Assembly (NCBI GenBank): GCA_021826485.1
Contig: JAKAZX010000262.1
Coordinates: 1 to 5,943, forward strand
Direction: 5' to 3'
DNA length: 5,943 nucleotides
From: Pseudomonadota bacterium
Lineage (GTDB): Bacteria; Pseudomonadota; Alphaproteobacteria; Acetobacterales; Acetobacteraceae
Part shown: positions 1 to 5,943 of the stretch, in pieces
Position numbering within the stretch: position 1 is the first letter of the stretch
How the letters are laid out: each line of letters opens with the position of its first letter
Notes under the pieces: model-generated
The model's input: the letters and a program-made list of their open reading frames with translations, nothing else
What the model was told of the DNA's origin: nothing
The model's database searches: none
Position numbers and translations under genes: made by a program

Positions 1-1
1 C

Positions 2-3000
2 ACGCTGCTGAGCGAGATCGCCACCGGCACGCTGGTGGTCGGCAGCACGACGAAGGCGAATGGCATTAGCCTTGACGGCCCGCTCACCCTGGCCGGCACG
101 CTCGACCTGCTGACCTCGGGGTCCATTATCGAGCCGGGCGGGCCGCTGAGCGTGCCGGTGCTGGCCGCCAGCGCCGGCGGCGGCATCGCGCTCGGCGCCG
201 CGCACAATGCCATCGGCACGCTGGCCCCGGTGGCGGCCCTCGGCGGCGTGAGCATCGTCGATGGCGGCGCGATGACGGTCGCGGGAGCGATCGGCGCCGG
301 CAGCGTCACGCTGGCCGCCGGCGGCATGCTGGACGTGCTGGCCGGGATCGCCGCGACCACGCGGCTTTCGCTCGCCGGCAACGGCCTCGTGCTGGCCGGG
401 GCCGCCCCGGTCACCGCCGCCGCGATCCAGCTCAACGGCGGCGCCGGTGGCATTGCCATCACCGGCGGCGGCACGATCGGCGGCGGCGCCACCACGCTCG
501 ACCTGATCGGCGGCGGCGGTGTCAGCGAAGCCTCCACCAGCACCATCGCCGCCGCCCTGCTGACCAGCAGCACCGGCATCGGCGGCAGCGTCGCGCTGCT
601 CGGCCGCGGCAACGCCATCGCCACCCTCGGCGGCTTCGCCGTCAGCGGCGGCGACCTCAGCCTTGCCGAGAACGGCACCGCGACCCTGTTGGTGAGCGGG
701 CCGGTCAGCGCCGGCAACGTCACGCTCGGCACCCCGGGCGGGCTGCCGGGGACGATCAGCGTCGCGGGCGCGATGAGCGCGACGCACACGCTGGCGCTGA
801 ACGCCATCGACATGATCGCGCTGACCCCGGCCGCCACCATCGACGCGCCGGCGATCACGCTCGCCAGCATCGGCCCCATCACCCTCGCCGCCGGCGCGCT
901 GGTCGGCGACCCGCTGAGCACGGTCGGGCTGAGTTCGACCGGGGGCGCGGTGCTCGCGGACGCGGGCAGCCGCATCCTCGCCGCCACGCTGGACAGCCCG
1001 GGCGGCATCGCCGGGGCCGCCGACCTCGCCGGCACCGCCAACGCCATCGCCACGCTGGAAAACCTCTCCGCCGGCAGCCTGACGCTGCAGGATGGCGGGG
1101 CGCCGCTGCTGACCATCGCGGGCCATGTCGGCGCGGGCGGGGCGGTGGCGATCGGCACCGTGGCGCCGTCGACCGCGATCGCGCTGACCGGCAGCCTCGC
1201 GGCGGCGGCGATCACGCTGGCCGCCGCCAGCGGCGGCATGGCGCTGAGCGGCAGCCTCATGGCCGTGGGCGTGGCCGAACTGGACGCCGCCGCCGGCGGC
1301 ATCGCGCAGAGCGGCGGCTTCGTCGCGGGCACGCTGCAAAGCGCGGGCGTGGTGGGGCCGGGTGCGTTCGGCAATGCCAATATCGCCACCCTGGGCGCGT
1401 TCGGCGTGACCGGCGGCGATTTCTCGCTCCACACCACCACCGGCCTGACCATCGCGGGCCCGGTCTCGGCGGCCAACATCGCCATCGCGAGCCAGGGCGG
1501 CATCGCCGTCGCCGGCACGCTCGCCGCGGCCGGCGCGCTGGGGCTGTCGGCCGGGGCCGGCGGCATCGCGCTCGGCGGTGCCAACGCGCCCGCGCTGCTC
1601 AACGCCACCACGGTGACGCTGGCAAGCCAGGGGCCGGTCAGCGAGCCGAACGGCCGCATCCTCGCCATCACGCTGACCGACAGCGGCGCGGCCTCGGTCG
1701 ATCTGGGCAATCCGGCGAACCAAGTCCCGGTGCTGGGCGCGGTCAGCCTGAGCGGCGGCGGGTTCCTGTTCGCCGACAGCCCCGCCACGGCGCTGACCAT
1801 CGCGGGGCCGGTGCGCGCAGCCAATGCCACCATCGGCACGCCGGCCACGCTGACGCTGGCGGGCGCGATCACGGTGGCCGGGGAATTGACGCTGGCCGCT
1901 GGCGCCGGGGGCATCGGCATCGGCACCGGCGGCGCCGCCGCCACGGTCAACGCCGGGACGCTGGTGCTGGCCAGCGCCGGCGGCATCGCCGAGCCGAACG
2001 GCGTGGTGACCGCGGGCGAACTGGTGGCCAGCAGCGCGAGCGGCATCGACCTCGGCAATCCGGCCAACGACATCGCGGCCCTCGGCGCGGTCACGGTGGC
2101 CAGCGGCGACCTGCTGCTGGCCGACAACGCCGCTCCGCTGCTGACGGTGTTCGGCCCGGTCTCGGCTGCCGACGTGACGCTGGCCACGCCCAATGCGCTG
2201 CTGGTCGCCGGCACGATCAGCGATGCGGGGCAGATCGCGCTGAGCGCCGGGGCGGGCGGCATCACCATCGGCAGCCCTGGGGCGCCCGGGCGGATCAACG
2301 CCGGCACGCTGATTCTCACCAGCGGCGGGGCGATCGGCGAGCCGAACGGCGGCATTGTCGCGGCGACGCTGACAGGCGCCAGCGCGGGTGCCACCGTGCT
2401 GGACGGGAGCAACAGCATCGCCCAGCTTGCCGGCTTCACGGCGGGCACGGCGTTCTCGCTGGCGGACAGCGCGGCGCTGACCATCTCCGGCACGCTGCGC
2501 GCGCCGCTGGTCGCGGTACAAGACCCTGCCGTCGTCACCCTGGCGGGCGGGGCCACCATCGTCACCGGCGGCACCGCGCAGCCGGCGGATTTCCTGCGGC
2601 TCGATGCCTCCCCCGGCGGCGCGCAGATCCTGCTGGCGCAGGTGCCGACGCTGCTGAAGCCGGCGGTGGCGGGCGGACAGCCGGCGGGGGCCTATTTCAG
2701 CGTCGGCGGCTTCACCCAGCTCGGCACCAGCACTGTCACCTCGATCACCTCGGGCGGCGCCGACATCCTGCGCATCGATGCCGCCGGCACCGGCAACATC
2801 GCCTTCGGCTCGCTCCAGGGGCCGGCGACATGGCTGCTGCTGGGCATCGCCGGCGGGCGCATCAGCGGCAGCATCTTCGTGCAGTCGCTGACGCTGCAAT
2901 ACCCGGCCGGCTACAGCGGCGCCGAGCTGTCCGGCTCGATCTCCAACATCAACGGTCAGGCGGCGGCGGGCCAGGCCACCATCCTGCCGCTGCCGAACAG

Positions 3001-3169
3001 CGCCTTCCGGCTGAACAACTGCCCGATCCACTCGATCAACTGCGTGCTGCTGCCGATCGAGGTGCTGCCGGCGGCGAGCCCGTTGCAGAATTTCACCATC
3101 GGCACGCTGCTCAACGACGACGAAGACGACAGCCTGCTGCTGCCCATCGTCTCCAGCCGGGATTATTGA
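2..3169 (+). CDS. Filamentous-haemagglutinin-like repeat exoprotein, C-terminal 1055 residues (5' end outside window)
   Basis: Probable large secreted or surface protein, likely an adhesin of the two-partner secretion type. The frame is open from the left edge. The GTG at 35 is only the first possible start inside the window, because the residues before it (ending SEIATGTLV) already belong to the repeat pattern. The true start, signal peptide and TPS domain are therefore upstream. The visible protein is dominated by Gly, Ala, Leu, Thr, Ser, Val and Ile, with recurring phrases such as LTIAGPVSA, NAIATLG, GAGGIAL and EPNG, as expected of a parallel beta-helix. Seven divergent repeats span about 161-2575. 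A different, less repetitive region (about 2580-3166) holds the only Trp, all four Tyr and the only two Cys, and ends in RDY. The stop TGA is at 3167-3169, two bases before the CHAT gene. I recognise the architecture, not a named gene. Adhesion is inferred from composition and repeats. An alternative is a structural or S-layer-like surface protein. Confidence 0.85.
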   Translation, partial: TLLSEIATGTLVVGSTTKANGISLDGPLTLAGTLDLLTSGSIIEPGGPLSVPVLAASAGGGIALGAAHNAIGTLAPVAALGGVSIVDGGAMTVAGAIGAGSVTLAAGGMLDVLAGIAATTRLSLAGNGLVLAGAAPVTAAAIQLNGGAGGIAITGGGTIGGGATTLDLIGGGGVSEASTSTIAAALLTSSTGIGGSVALLGRGNAIATLGGFAVSGGDLSLAENGTATLLVSGPVSAGNVTLGTPGGLPGTISVAGAMSATHTLALNAIDMIALTPAATIDAPAITLASIGPITLAAGALVGDPLSTVGLSSTGGAVLADAGSRILAATLDSPGGIAGAADLAGTANAIATLENLSAGSLTLQDGGAPLLTIAGHVGAGGAVAIGTVAPSTAIALTGSLAAAAITLAAASGGMALSGSLMAVGVAELDAAAGGIAQSGGFVAGTLQSAGVVGPGAFGNANIATLGAFGVTGGDFSLHTTTGLTIAGPVSAANIAIASQGGIAVAGTLAAAGALGLSAGAGGIALGGANAPALLNATTVTLASQGPVSEPNGRILAITLTDSGAASVDLGNPANQVPVLGAVSLSGGGFLFADSPATALTIAGPVRAANATIGTPATLTLAGAITVAGELTLAAGAGGIGIGTGGAAATVNAGTLVLASAGGIAEPNGVVTAGELVASSASGIDLGNPANDIAALGAVTVASGDLLLADNAAPLLTVFGPVSAADVTLATPNALLVAGTISDAGQIALSAGAGGITIGSPGAPGRINAGTLILTSGGAIGEPNGGIVAATLTGASAGATVLDGSNSIAQLAGFTAGTAFSLADSAALTISGTLRAPLVAVQDPAVVTLAGGATIVTGGTAQPADFLRLDASPGGAQILLAQVPTLLKPAVAGGQPAGAYFSVGGFTQLGTSTVTSITSGGADILRIDAAGTGNIAFGSLQGPATWLLLGIAGGRISGSIFVQSLTLQYPAGYSGAELSGSISNINGQAAAGQATILPLPNSAFRLNNCPIHSINCVLLPIEVLPAASPLQNFTIGTLLNDDEDDSLLLPIVSSRDY
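161..2575 (+). repeat. Seven divergent protein-coding repeats forming the exoprotein stalk
   Basis: Anchoring on the Leu that begins each unit's first strand puts unit starts at 161, 560, 989, 1334, 1673, 2021 and 2369. Spacings are 133, 143, 115, 113, 116 and 116 residues, and the seventh unit is incomplete. Each unit has, in order: a strand ending in a small-residue turn; an Asn-centred phrase (NAIGTL, NAIATL, NIATL, NQVPVL, NDIAAL, NSIAQL); a strand like GDLSLAENG or GDLLLADNA; a core strand like LTIAGPVSA; a VAG-type strand; a GAGGIAL-type turn; and a TLxLxSxG strand running into the EPNG phrase. Units 1 and 2 are the longest and most diverged, units 5 and 6 the most alike. The order suggests stacked coils of a beta-helix, extended by duplication of a unit of about 116 residues. 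Confidence 0.8.
1673..2368 (+). repeat. Two consecutive 348-bp (116-residue) units with exact spacing
   Basis: These are units 5 (1673-2020) and 6 (2021-2368) of the stalk. Their boundaries and internal landmarks keep an exact 348-base period. The 12-base string gagccgaacggc (EPNG) occurs at 1643-1654, 1991-2002 and 2339-2350, exactly 348 bases apart each time. The phrase DLGNPAN appears in both units at equivalent positions. The rest has drifted at DNA level, so these are older duplications kept in register by the protein fold rather than fresh copies. Confidence 0.85.
2580..3166 (+). other. C-terminal region of the exoprotein with Cys pair, acidic run and RDY end
   Basis: After the repeats stop, composition changes: Tyr, Trp and Cys appear only here. 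Strand-like segments such as ADILRIDAAGTGNIAFG resemble the closing part of a beta-helix. They are followed by a Pro-rich stretch (ILPLPNSAFRL) and the motif NNCPIHSINC (3014-3043), with Cys at 3020-3022 and 3041-3043, seven residues apart. Close to the end come DDEDD (3116-3130), then LLLPIVSSRDY (3134-3166). From memory, similar tails (C-x-I-x-S-x-N-C, an acidic run, LLLPxVxxxDY) close other large alphaproteobacterial repeat exoproteins. I could not check this. Possible roles are folding cap, anchor, or recognition site for a processing partner. Confidence 0.55.
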
Positions 3170-3184
3170 GGATGCGCCCGTTGC
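3167..3184 (+). promoter_or_regulatory. Stop/ribosome-binding/start junction of the two genes
   Basis: The upstream stop TGA (3167-3169) overlaps the only purine-rich ribosome-site candidate, GAGG (3168-3171), which directly abuts the ATG at 3172. That leaves no spacer, which is too close for normal initiation there. The in-frame TTG at 3181 (codon 4) has nine bases between GAGG and itself, a normal spacing, and would still give a complete lipoprotein signal peptide. Alternatively, ribosomes ending on the exoprotein may restart at the ATG without a well-placed site. I kept ATG 3172 as the annotated start by convention. Either way the layout implies co-transcription and coupled translation. 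Confidence 0.5.
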
Positions 3185-3243
3185 TCCGCGCGCCACGGCT
3201 TGCCGCCTTCGTCTTCCCGCTGCTCGCGGTGCTGGCCGGCTGC
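3172..3243 (+). other. Lipoprotein signal peptide with lipobox LAGC
   Basis: Encodes a short basic region (Arg2, Arg6, Arg9), a hydrophobic stretch (LAAFVFPLLAVL) and the lipobox Leu21-Ala22-Gly23-Cys24, with Cys24 at 3241-3243. This fits the signal peptidase II rule exactly, so the mature protein should begin with lipidated Cys24 and lie outside the cytoplasm. The residue after Cys is Asp25. In E. coli, Asp at that position keeps lipoproteins in the inner membrane. Whether the rule holds in this organism is unknown. Confidence 0.85.
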
Positions 3244-5943
3244 GACCGTCCGCCGGCCACGGCCTATGTCAATGGCTGGAGCGCCGGGGCGCCGCAGGCG
3301 CAGACCGCGATCGGCGTCAACGCGGTCGGCGAGGCGTGCAGCCTGCAGGATGGCGGCATGGGCGGGGCCAATATCTTCTGCGGCACCTGGCAGCAGCCGA
3401 GTGGGCACATCCGCGAAGGCCAGGCGGTGGGGGCCGGCGACCTCGCGCGCCTGGTCACCGCGAGCACCTGGCGGGCCGGCATCGACCAGTCGTACGACTG
3501 CCAGGCGCCGACCCAGACCACGATCCTGGACGGCCGCCCGGCCGAGCTGCTGGACTGCATCCAGCGCCGGCTGGGCTGGCCGCATGTCGCCATGGTGGCG
3601 CTGGTGGACGGCCACGCCTGGTACGGCGACGGGGTGAAGGCCGCGTTCACCCCGATGGAGCGCGCCATCGGCATCCGCGCCGGGCTGTTCCGCGCCGACA
3701 CCGTGCCGCCGAGTTCGGCCGCCGATTCGGTGATGGCGCAGCGGCTCGCGGCGCAAGTGGTCAGTTCCGGCGACATCGGCCAGTACGACGCGCTGATGGT
3801 GGCCGGCACGCGGGCCAATCTCGACGAGAACCCCTCGGCCGCCGAGGCCGCGTTCCGTGCCGCGCTGGCGCTGCAACAGAAGGCGCTCGGCGCGCACAAC
3901 CCCAACACCGTCACCGCGATGACGACGCTGGCGCTGCAACTGTCCGACGAAAGCCGCTACGCCGAGGCGGCGACGCTGTTCGGCGAGGCCGGGCAGCTCG
4001 CGCCGCGCGCCTCGGACCCGATCGCGCCGGCGCGGCTGCTGCATTATCGCGGGCTCGACGCGCTCAATCGCGGCCAGGCGGAGGAGGCGCTGCGCCTGCT
4101 GCGCGCGGCGGACAGCGCGTACGCGGCGCAACTGCCGCCCGACATCGCCACCCCCGACGCCGCCGACCAAGGCGGCGGCTTTGCCAGCGGCTTCGTCCGC
4201 GCCTCGCTGGTCAGCGGCCGCGACGTGCTGACCGACCCCGCGGCGCAGGCGGCGCTGATCGGGGTGATCGAGGCGCGCCGCAACGAGGCGGTGGCGCTCG
4301 GCAGCCTCGGCCGAGCGGCGGAGAGCCGGACGACGCTGGCCTCGGCCACCCGGCTCGCCGAGAGCCACGGCCTCGCGCGGCCGATCCTGGCGGCGCGGCT
4401 GCTGCGCAATATCGGCCTCTCCGCCGCGATCGCGGGCGATGCCTCGCTGGCGCTGACCGATCTGGCGCGCTCGGCCTCGGCGTTCGGCCGCGCGCTGCCG
4501 GATTCCAAGCCGCTGGCCGAGACCACGCTGTTGCAGGTGCGCGAACTGGCCCGCGCCGGCCGCGCCGCGGAGATGCTGCCGCTGTGCCAGAGCGCCGTCG
4601 GCACGCTGATCCGGCTGAAGGCCGGCACCACGCCCGAACTGATCGAGCCGTGCCTGGACGCCTATGGCGTGGCGGCCGAGGCGAGCGTCGATCCGACGCA
4701 GAAGCAATCGCTGCTGGCGGAGATGTTCACCGCCTCGCAGCTCGGCCAGGGCGGCGTCACCAGCCAGCAGATCGCGCAAGCGACCGCGCGCCTGCAGGCC
4801 AATGCGCGCGACCCGCGCGTGGCCGAGGCGATCCGCAAGCGCGAGGACGCGAGCACGGCGTTGCAGACCCTCGTGCGCAAGCGCGACACCATCAGCGCCG
4901 CCGTCGCCACCGACCCCTCGGCGCAGGCGGCGCTGGTGGAGATCGACGCGAAGGTGAAGGAGGCCGAGACGACGCTGGCCGACAGCGACGCGGCGTTGCA
5001 GGCGGCGGCGCCGAATTTCGGCCAGCTGGCGCAGCAGGTGGTGCCCGCCGGCGCCGTGTTCGCGGGGTTGCGGCCGGACGAGGCGCTGCTGCAAATCGCG
5101 CTCGGCCCGCATGACGGCTGGAGCATCGTGCTGCATGGCGGGCAGATCGCGATCGCGCGCATTCCCGCCGGGCTCGATGCCATCGCCAAACTCGTCGCCA
5201 CGGTGCGCGCCAGCATCGAAGTCACCGACCAGTTGCCCACCTTCGACGTGGAGGGCGCGCGCAAGCTCTACGACCTGACCATGGCAGGCGTGATGCCGGC
5301 GCTGGCGACGGCCAAGACGGTGGCGGTGGTGCCCGCCGGCCCGCTGCTGGCGCTGCCGTTCGAGGTGCTGCTGAGTGGCCCGGCGGACGCGCACAAGCTG
5401 GCCGAGGCGCCATGGCTGGTGCGCCGCTTCACGCTGACGCATGTACCGGCGGCGGCCAACTTCGTCAGCCTGCGCAAGACCGCCGGCGGCTCGCGCGCCA
5501 CCCGGCCATGGTTCGGCTTCGGCGATTTCGTGCCGCTGTCGCTGGCGCAGGCACAGCGCAGTTTCCCGGTCGCCTCCTGCGCCGACAGTGCCGCGCTGCT
5601 GGCCGGGCTGCCGCCGCTGCCGGGCGCGCGCAAGGAACTGGACGCGGCGCGCGCGCTGTTCGGCGCCACCGAGGGCGACTGGCTGCTCGGCGCCGCCTTC
5701 ACCCGCCCGGCGGTGCTGGCGGCGCCGCTGAAGCAGTACCGCATCCTGCATTTCGCTGCCCACGCGCTGCTGCCATCCGAGCTGACCTGCCAGAGCGAGC
5801 CGGCCATCGTCACCTCCGACCCGGCGGGGGCGCCGGACGCGAAACAGGCGCTGCTGACGGCGGCCGACGTGACGCAGCTCGACCTGGACGCCGACGTGGT
5901 GATCCTCTCGGCCTGCAACTCGGGCGGCGGCGGCGGCGGCACG
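3172..5943 (+). CDS. TPR-CHAT domain lipoprotein, putative caspase-like cysteine peptidase (3' end outside window)
   Basis: 924 codons without a stop, running off the right edge. Layout by residue: lipoprotein signal peptide 1-24; a domain of unknown type with Cys56, 70, 110 and 129 up to about 200; TPR-like helix pairs at about 205-240, 246-278 and 285-318, with weaker ones to about 483; a charged helical linker about 545-615; a CHAT domain from about 630. CHAT landmarks are LRPDEALL (633-640), VVPAGPLLALPFEVLL (719-734), LPGARKEL (816-823), the HFAAH motif with catalytic His864, and the SACNSGG motif with catalytic Cys915. CHAT is a caspase-fold family (clan CD) often fused to TPRs that bind partners or targets. 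Perhaps 90-100 residues are missing at the end, judging by the family. It follows the exoprotein gene by 2 nt, so it probably acts in the same process, perhaps processing the exoprotein. That role is inference. A catalytically intact dyad argues against a purely structural role. Stop-free, coherent domain content and strong G/C bias at third codon positions show this is the true frame. Confidence 0.93.
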   Translation, partial: MRPLLRAPRLAAFVFPLLAVLAGCDRPPATAYVNGWSAGAPQAQTAIGVNAVGEACSLQDGGMGGANIFCGTWQQPSGHIREGQAVGAGDLARLVTASTWRAGIDQSYDCQAPTQTTILDGRPAELLDCIQRRLGWPHVAMVALVDGHAWYGDGVKAAFTPMERAIGIRAGLFRADTVPPSSAADSVMAQRLAAQVVSSGDIGQYDALMVAGTRANLDENPSAAEAAFRAALALQQKALGAHNPNTVTAMTTLALQLSDESRYAEAATLFGEAGQLAPRASDPIAPARLLHYRGLDALNRGQAEEALRLLRAADSAYAAQLPPDIATPDAADQGGGFASGFVRASLVSGRDVLTDPAAQAALIGVIEARRNEAVALGSLGRAAESRTTLASATRLAESHGLARPILAARLLRNIGLSAAIAGDASLALTDLARSASAFGRALPDSKPLAETTLLQVRELARAGRAAEMLPLCQSAVGTLIRLKAGTTPELIEPCLDAYGVAAEASVDPTQKQSLLAEMFTASQLGQGGVTSQQIAQATARLQANARDPRVAEAIRKREDASTALQTLVRKRDTISAAVATDPSAQAALVEIDAKVKEAETTLADSDAALQAAAPNFGQLAQQVVPAGAVFAGLRPDEALLQIALGPHDGWSIVLHGGQIAIARIPAGLDAIAKLVATVRASIEVTDQLPTFDVEGARKLYDLTMAGVMPALATAKTVAVVPAGPLLALPFEVLLSGPADAHKLAEAPWLVRRFTLTHVPAAANFVSLRKTAGGSRATRPWFGFGDFVPLSLAQAQRSFPVASCADSAALLAGLPPLPGARKELDAARALFGATEGDWLLGAAFTRPAVLAAPLKQYRILHFAAHALLPSELTCQSEPAIVTSDPAGAPDAKQALLTAADVTQLDLDADVVILSACNSGGGGGGT
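5749..5922 (+). other. CHAT catalytic His/Cys region
   Basis: Strand-loop HFAAH (residues 860-864, 5749-5763) supplies the second His, His864 (5761-5763), as expected catalytic base. About 50 residues later the buried strand ADVVILSACNS ends in Cys915 (5914-5916), the expected nucleophile. Between them lie CQSEPAIV and LLTAADVTQLDLDADVV, the usual intervening CHAT segments. Order and spacing match the active CHAT pattern, so the peptidase is predicted competent. The substrate-pocket residues after Cys915 are mostly beyond the edge. Confidence 0.85.
5923..5940 (+). repeat. (GGC)6 trinucleotide run encoding six Gly after the catalytic Cys
   Basis: Six identical GGC codons follow the SACNS motif directly. 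Gly-rich loops are normal after the CHAT nucleophile, but six identical codons make a small microsatellite. Length change by whole codons would alter the loop beside the active site without a frameshift. Confidence 0.7.

Noticed and set aside
35..37. GTG at 35 as true start of the exoprotein
   Set aside because: The frame is open to the left edge and the repeat pattern already runs before it. No signal peptide or secretion domain follows it.
161..2575. CRISPR array or non-coding tandem repeat
   Set aside because: The units are over 330 bases, divergent at DNA level and kept in one open reading frame. They are protein repeats.
2692..3147. Two small - strand open frames (2692-2874 and 2956-3147)
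   Set aside because: They are antisense to the conserved C-terminal region of the exoprotein, short, and without supporting signals.
3264..3914. 216-codon - strand open frame and similar shorter ones over the CHAT gene (4044-4631, 4662-5264, 5268-5942)
   Set aside because: Ser/Ala/Arg-rich shadows of the CHAT gene with no recognisable motif and no separate ribosome site.
3336..5114. 592-codon open frame on the + strand
   Set aside because: It lies in another frame within the CHAT gene; the translation is Arg/Gly/Ala-rich without domains. The frame starting at 3172 carries the signal peptide, TPR and CHAT motifs.
3163..5763. 866-codon open frame on the - strand
   Set aside because: It is antisense to the TPR-CHAT gene, with Arg/Gln/Gly/Ala-rich low-complexity translation and no domain I recognise. 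Such long antisense frames are expected where the true gene strongly prefers G/C at third positions.

Overview
The window holds two genes, both on the + strand and both cut by a window edge. The sequence is very GC-rich, codons in both genes nearly always end in G or C, and both proteins resemble large surface or secreted proteins of alphaproteobacteria. I infer a high-GC alphaproteobacterium, perhaps of the Acetobacteraceae/Rhodospirillales or Methylobacterium type. No rRNA, marker gene or database search supports that placement, so it is tentative.

Positions 2-3169 carry the last 1055 codons of a giant filamentous-haemagglutinin-like exoprotein. Its N-terminus (signal peptide and secretion domain) lies upstream. 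Most of the visible part is a run of about seven divergent repeats rich in Gly, Ala, Leu, Thr and Val, as expected of a parallel beta-helix stalk. The later repeats settle to exactly 116 residues (348 bp). A separate C-terminal region of about 195 residues follows. It ends in a closely spaced cysteine pair, an acidic run and the final residues RDY.

Only two bases later, from 3172 to the right edge (5943), lies a second gene: 924 codons of a predicted lipoprotein. Its order is lipoprotein signal peptide (Cys24), a four-cysteine N-terminal domain, TPR-like helical repeats, a charged helical linker, and a CHAT domain (caspase-like cysteine peptidase fold). Both expected catalytic residues are visible, His864 and Cys915. 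The frame has no stop codon up to the edge, and the C-terminal end of the CHAT domain is missing. The long open frames on the opposite strand and in the other + frames across this gene are GC-rich shadows.

The 2-nt spacing indicates one transcript and probably coupled translation. The most interesting idea is that an exported, membrane-anchored TPR-CHAT peptidase works on, or together with, the exoprotein. This would parallel the lipoprotein subtilase SphB1, which matures FHA in Bordetella, but with an unrelated protease fold. No intergenic stretch longer than 2 nt exists, and I saw no promoter, terminator, RNA gene, mobile element or CRISPR array. The outer-membrane transporter (TpsB/FhaC type) expected for such an exoprotein is not in the window.
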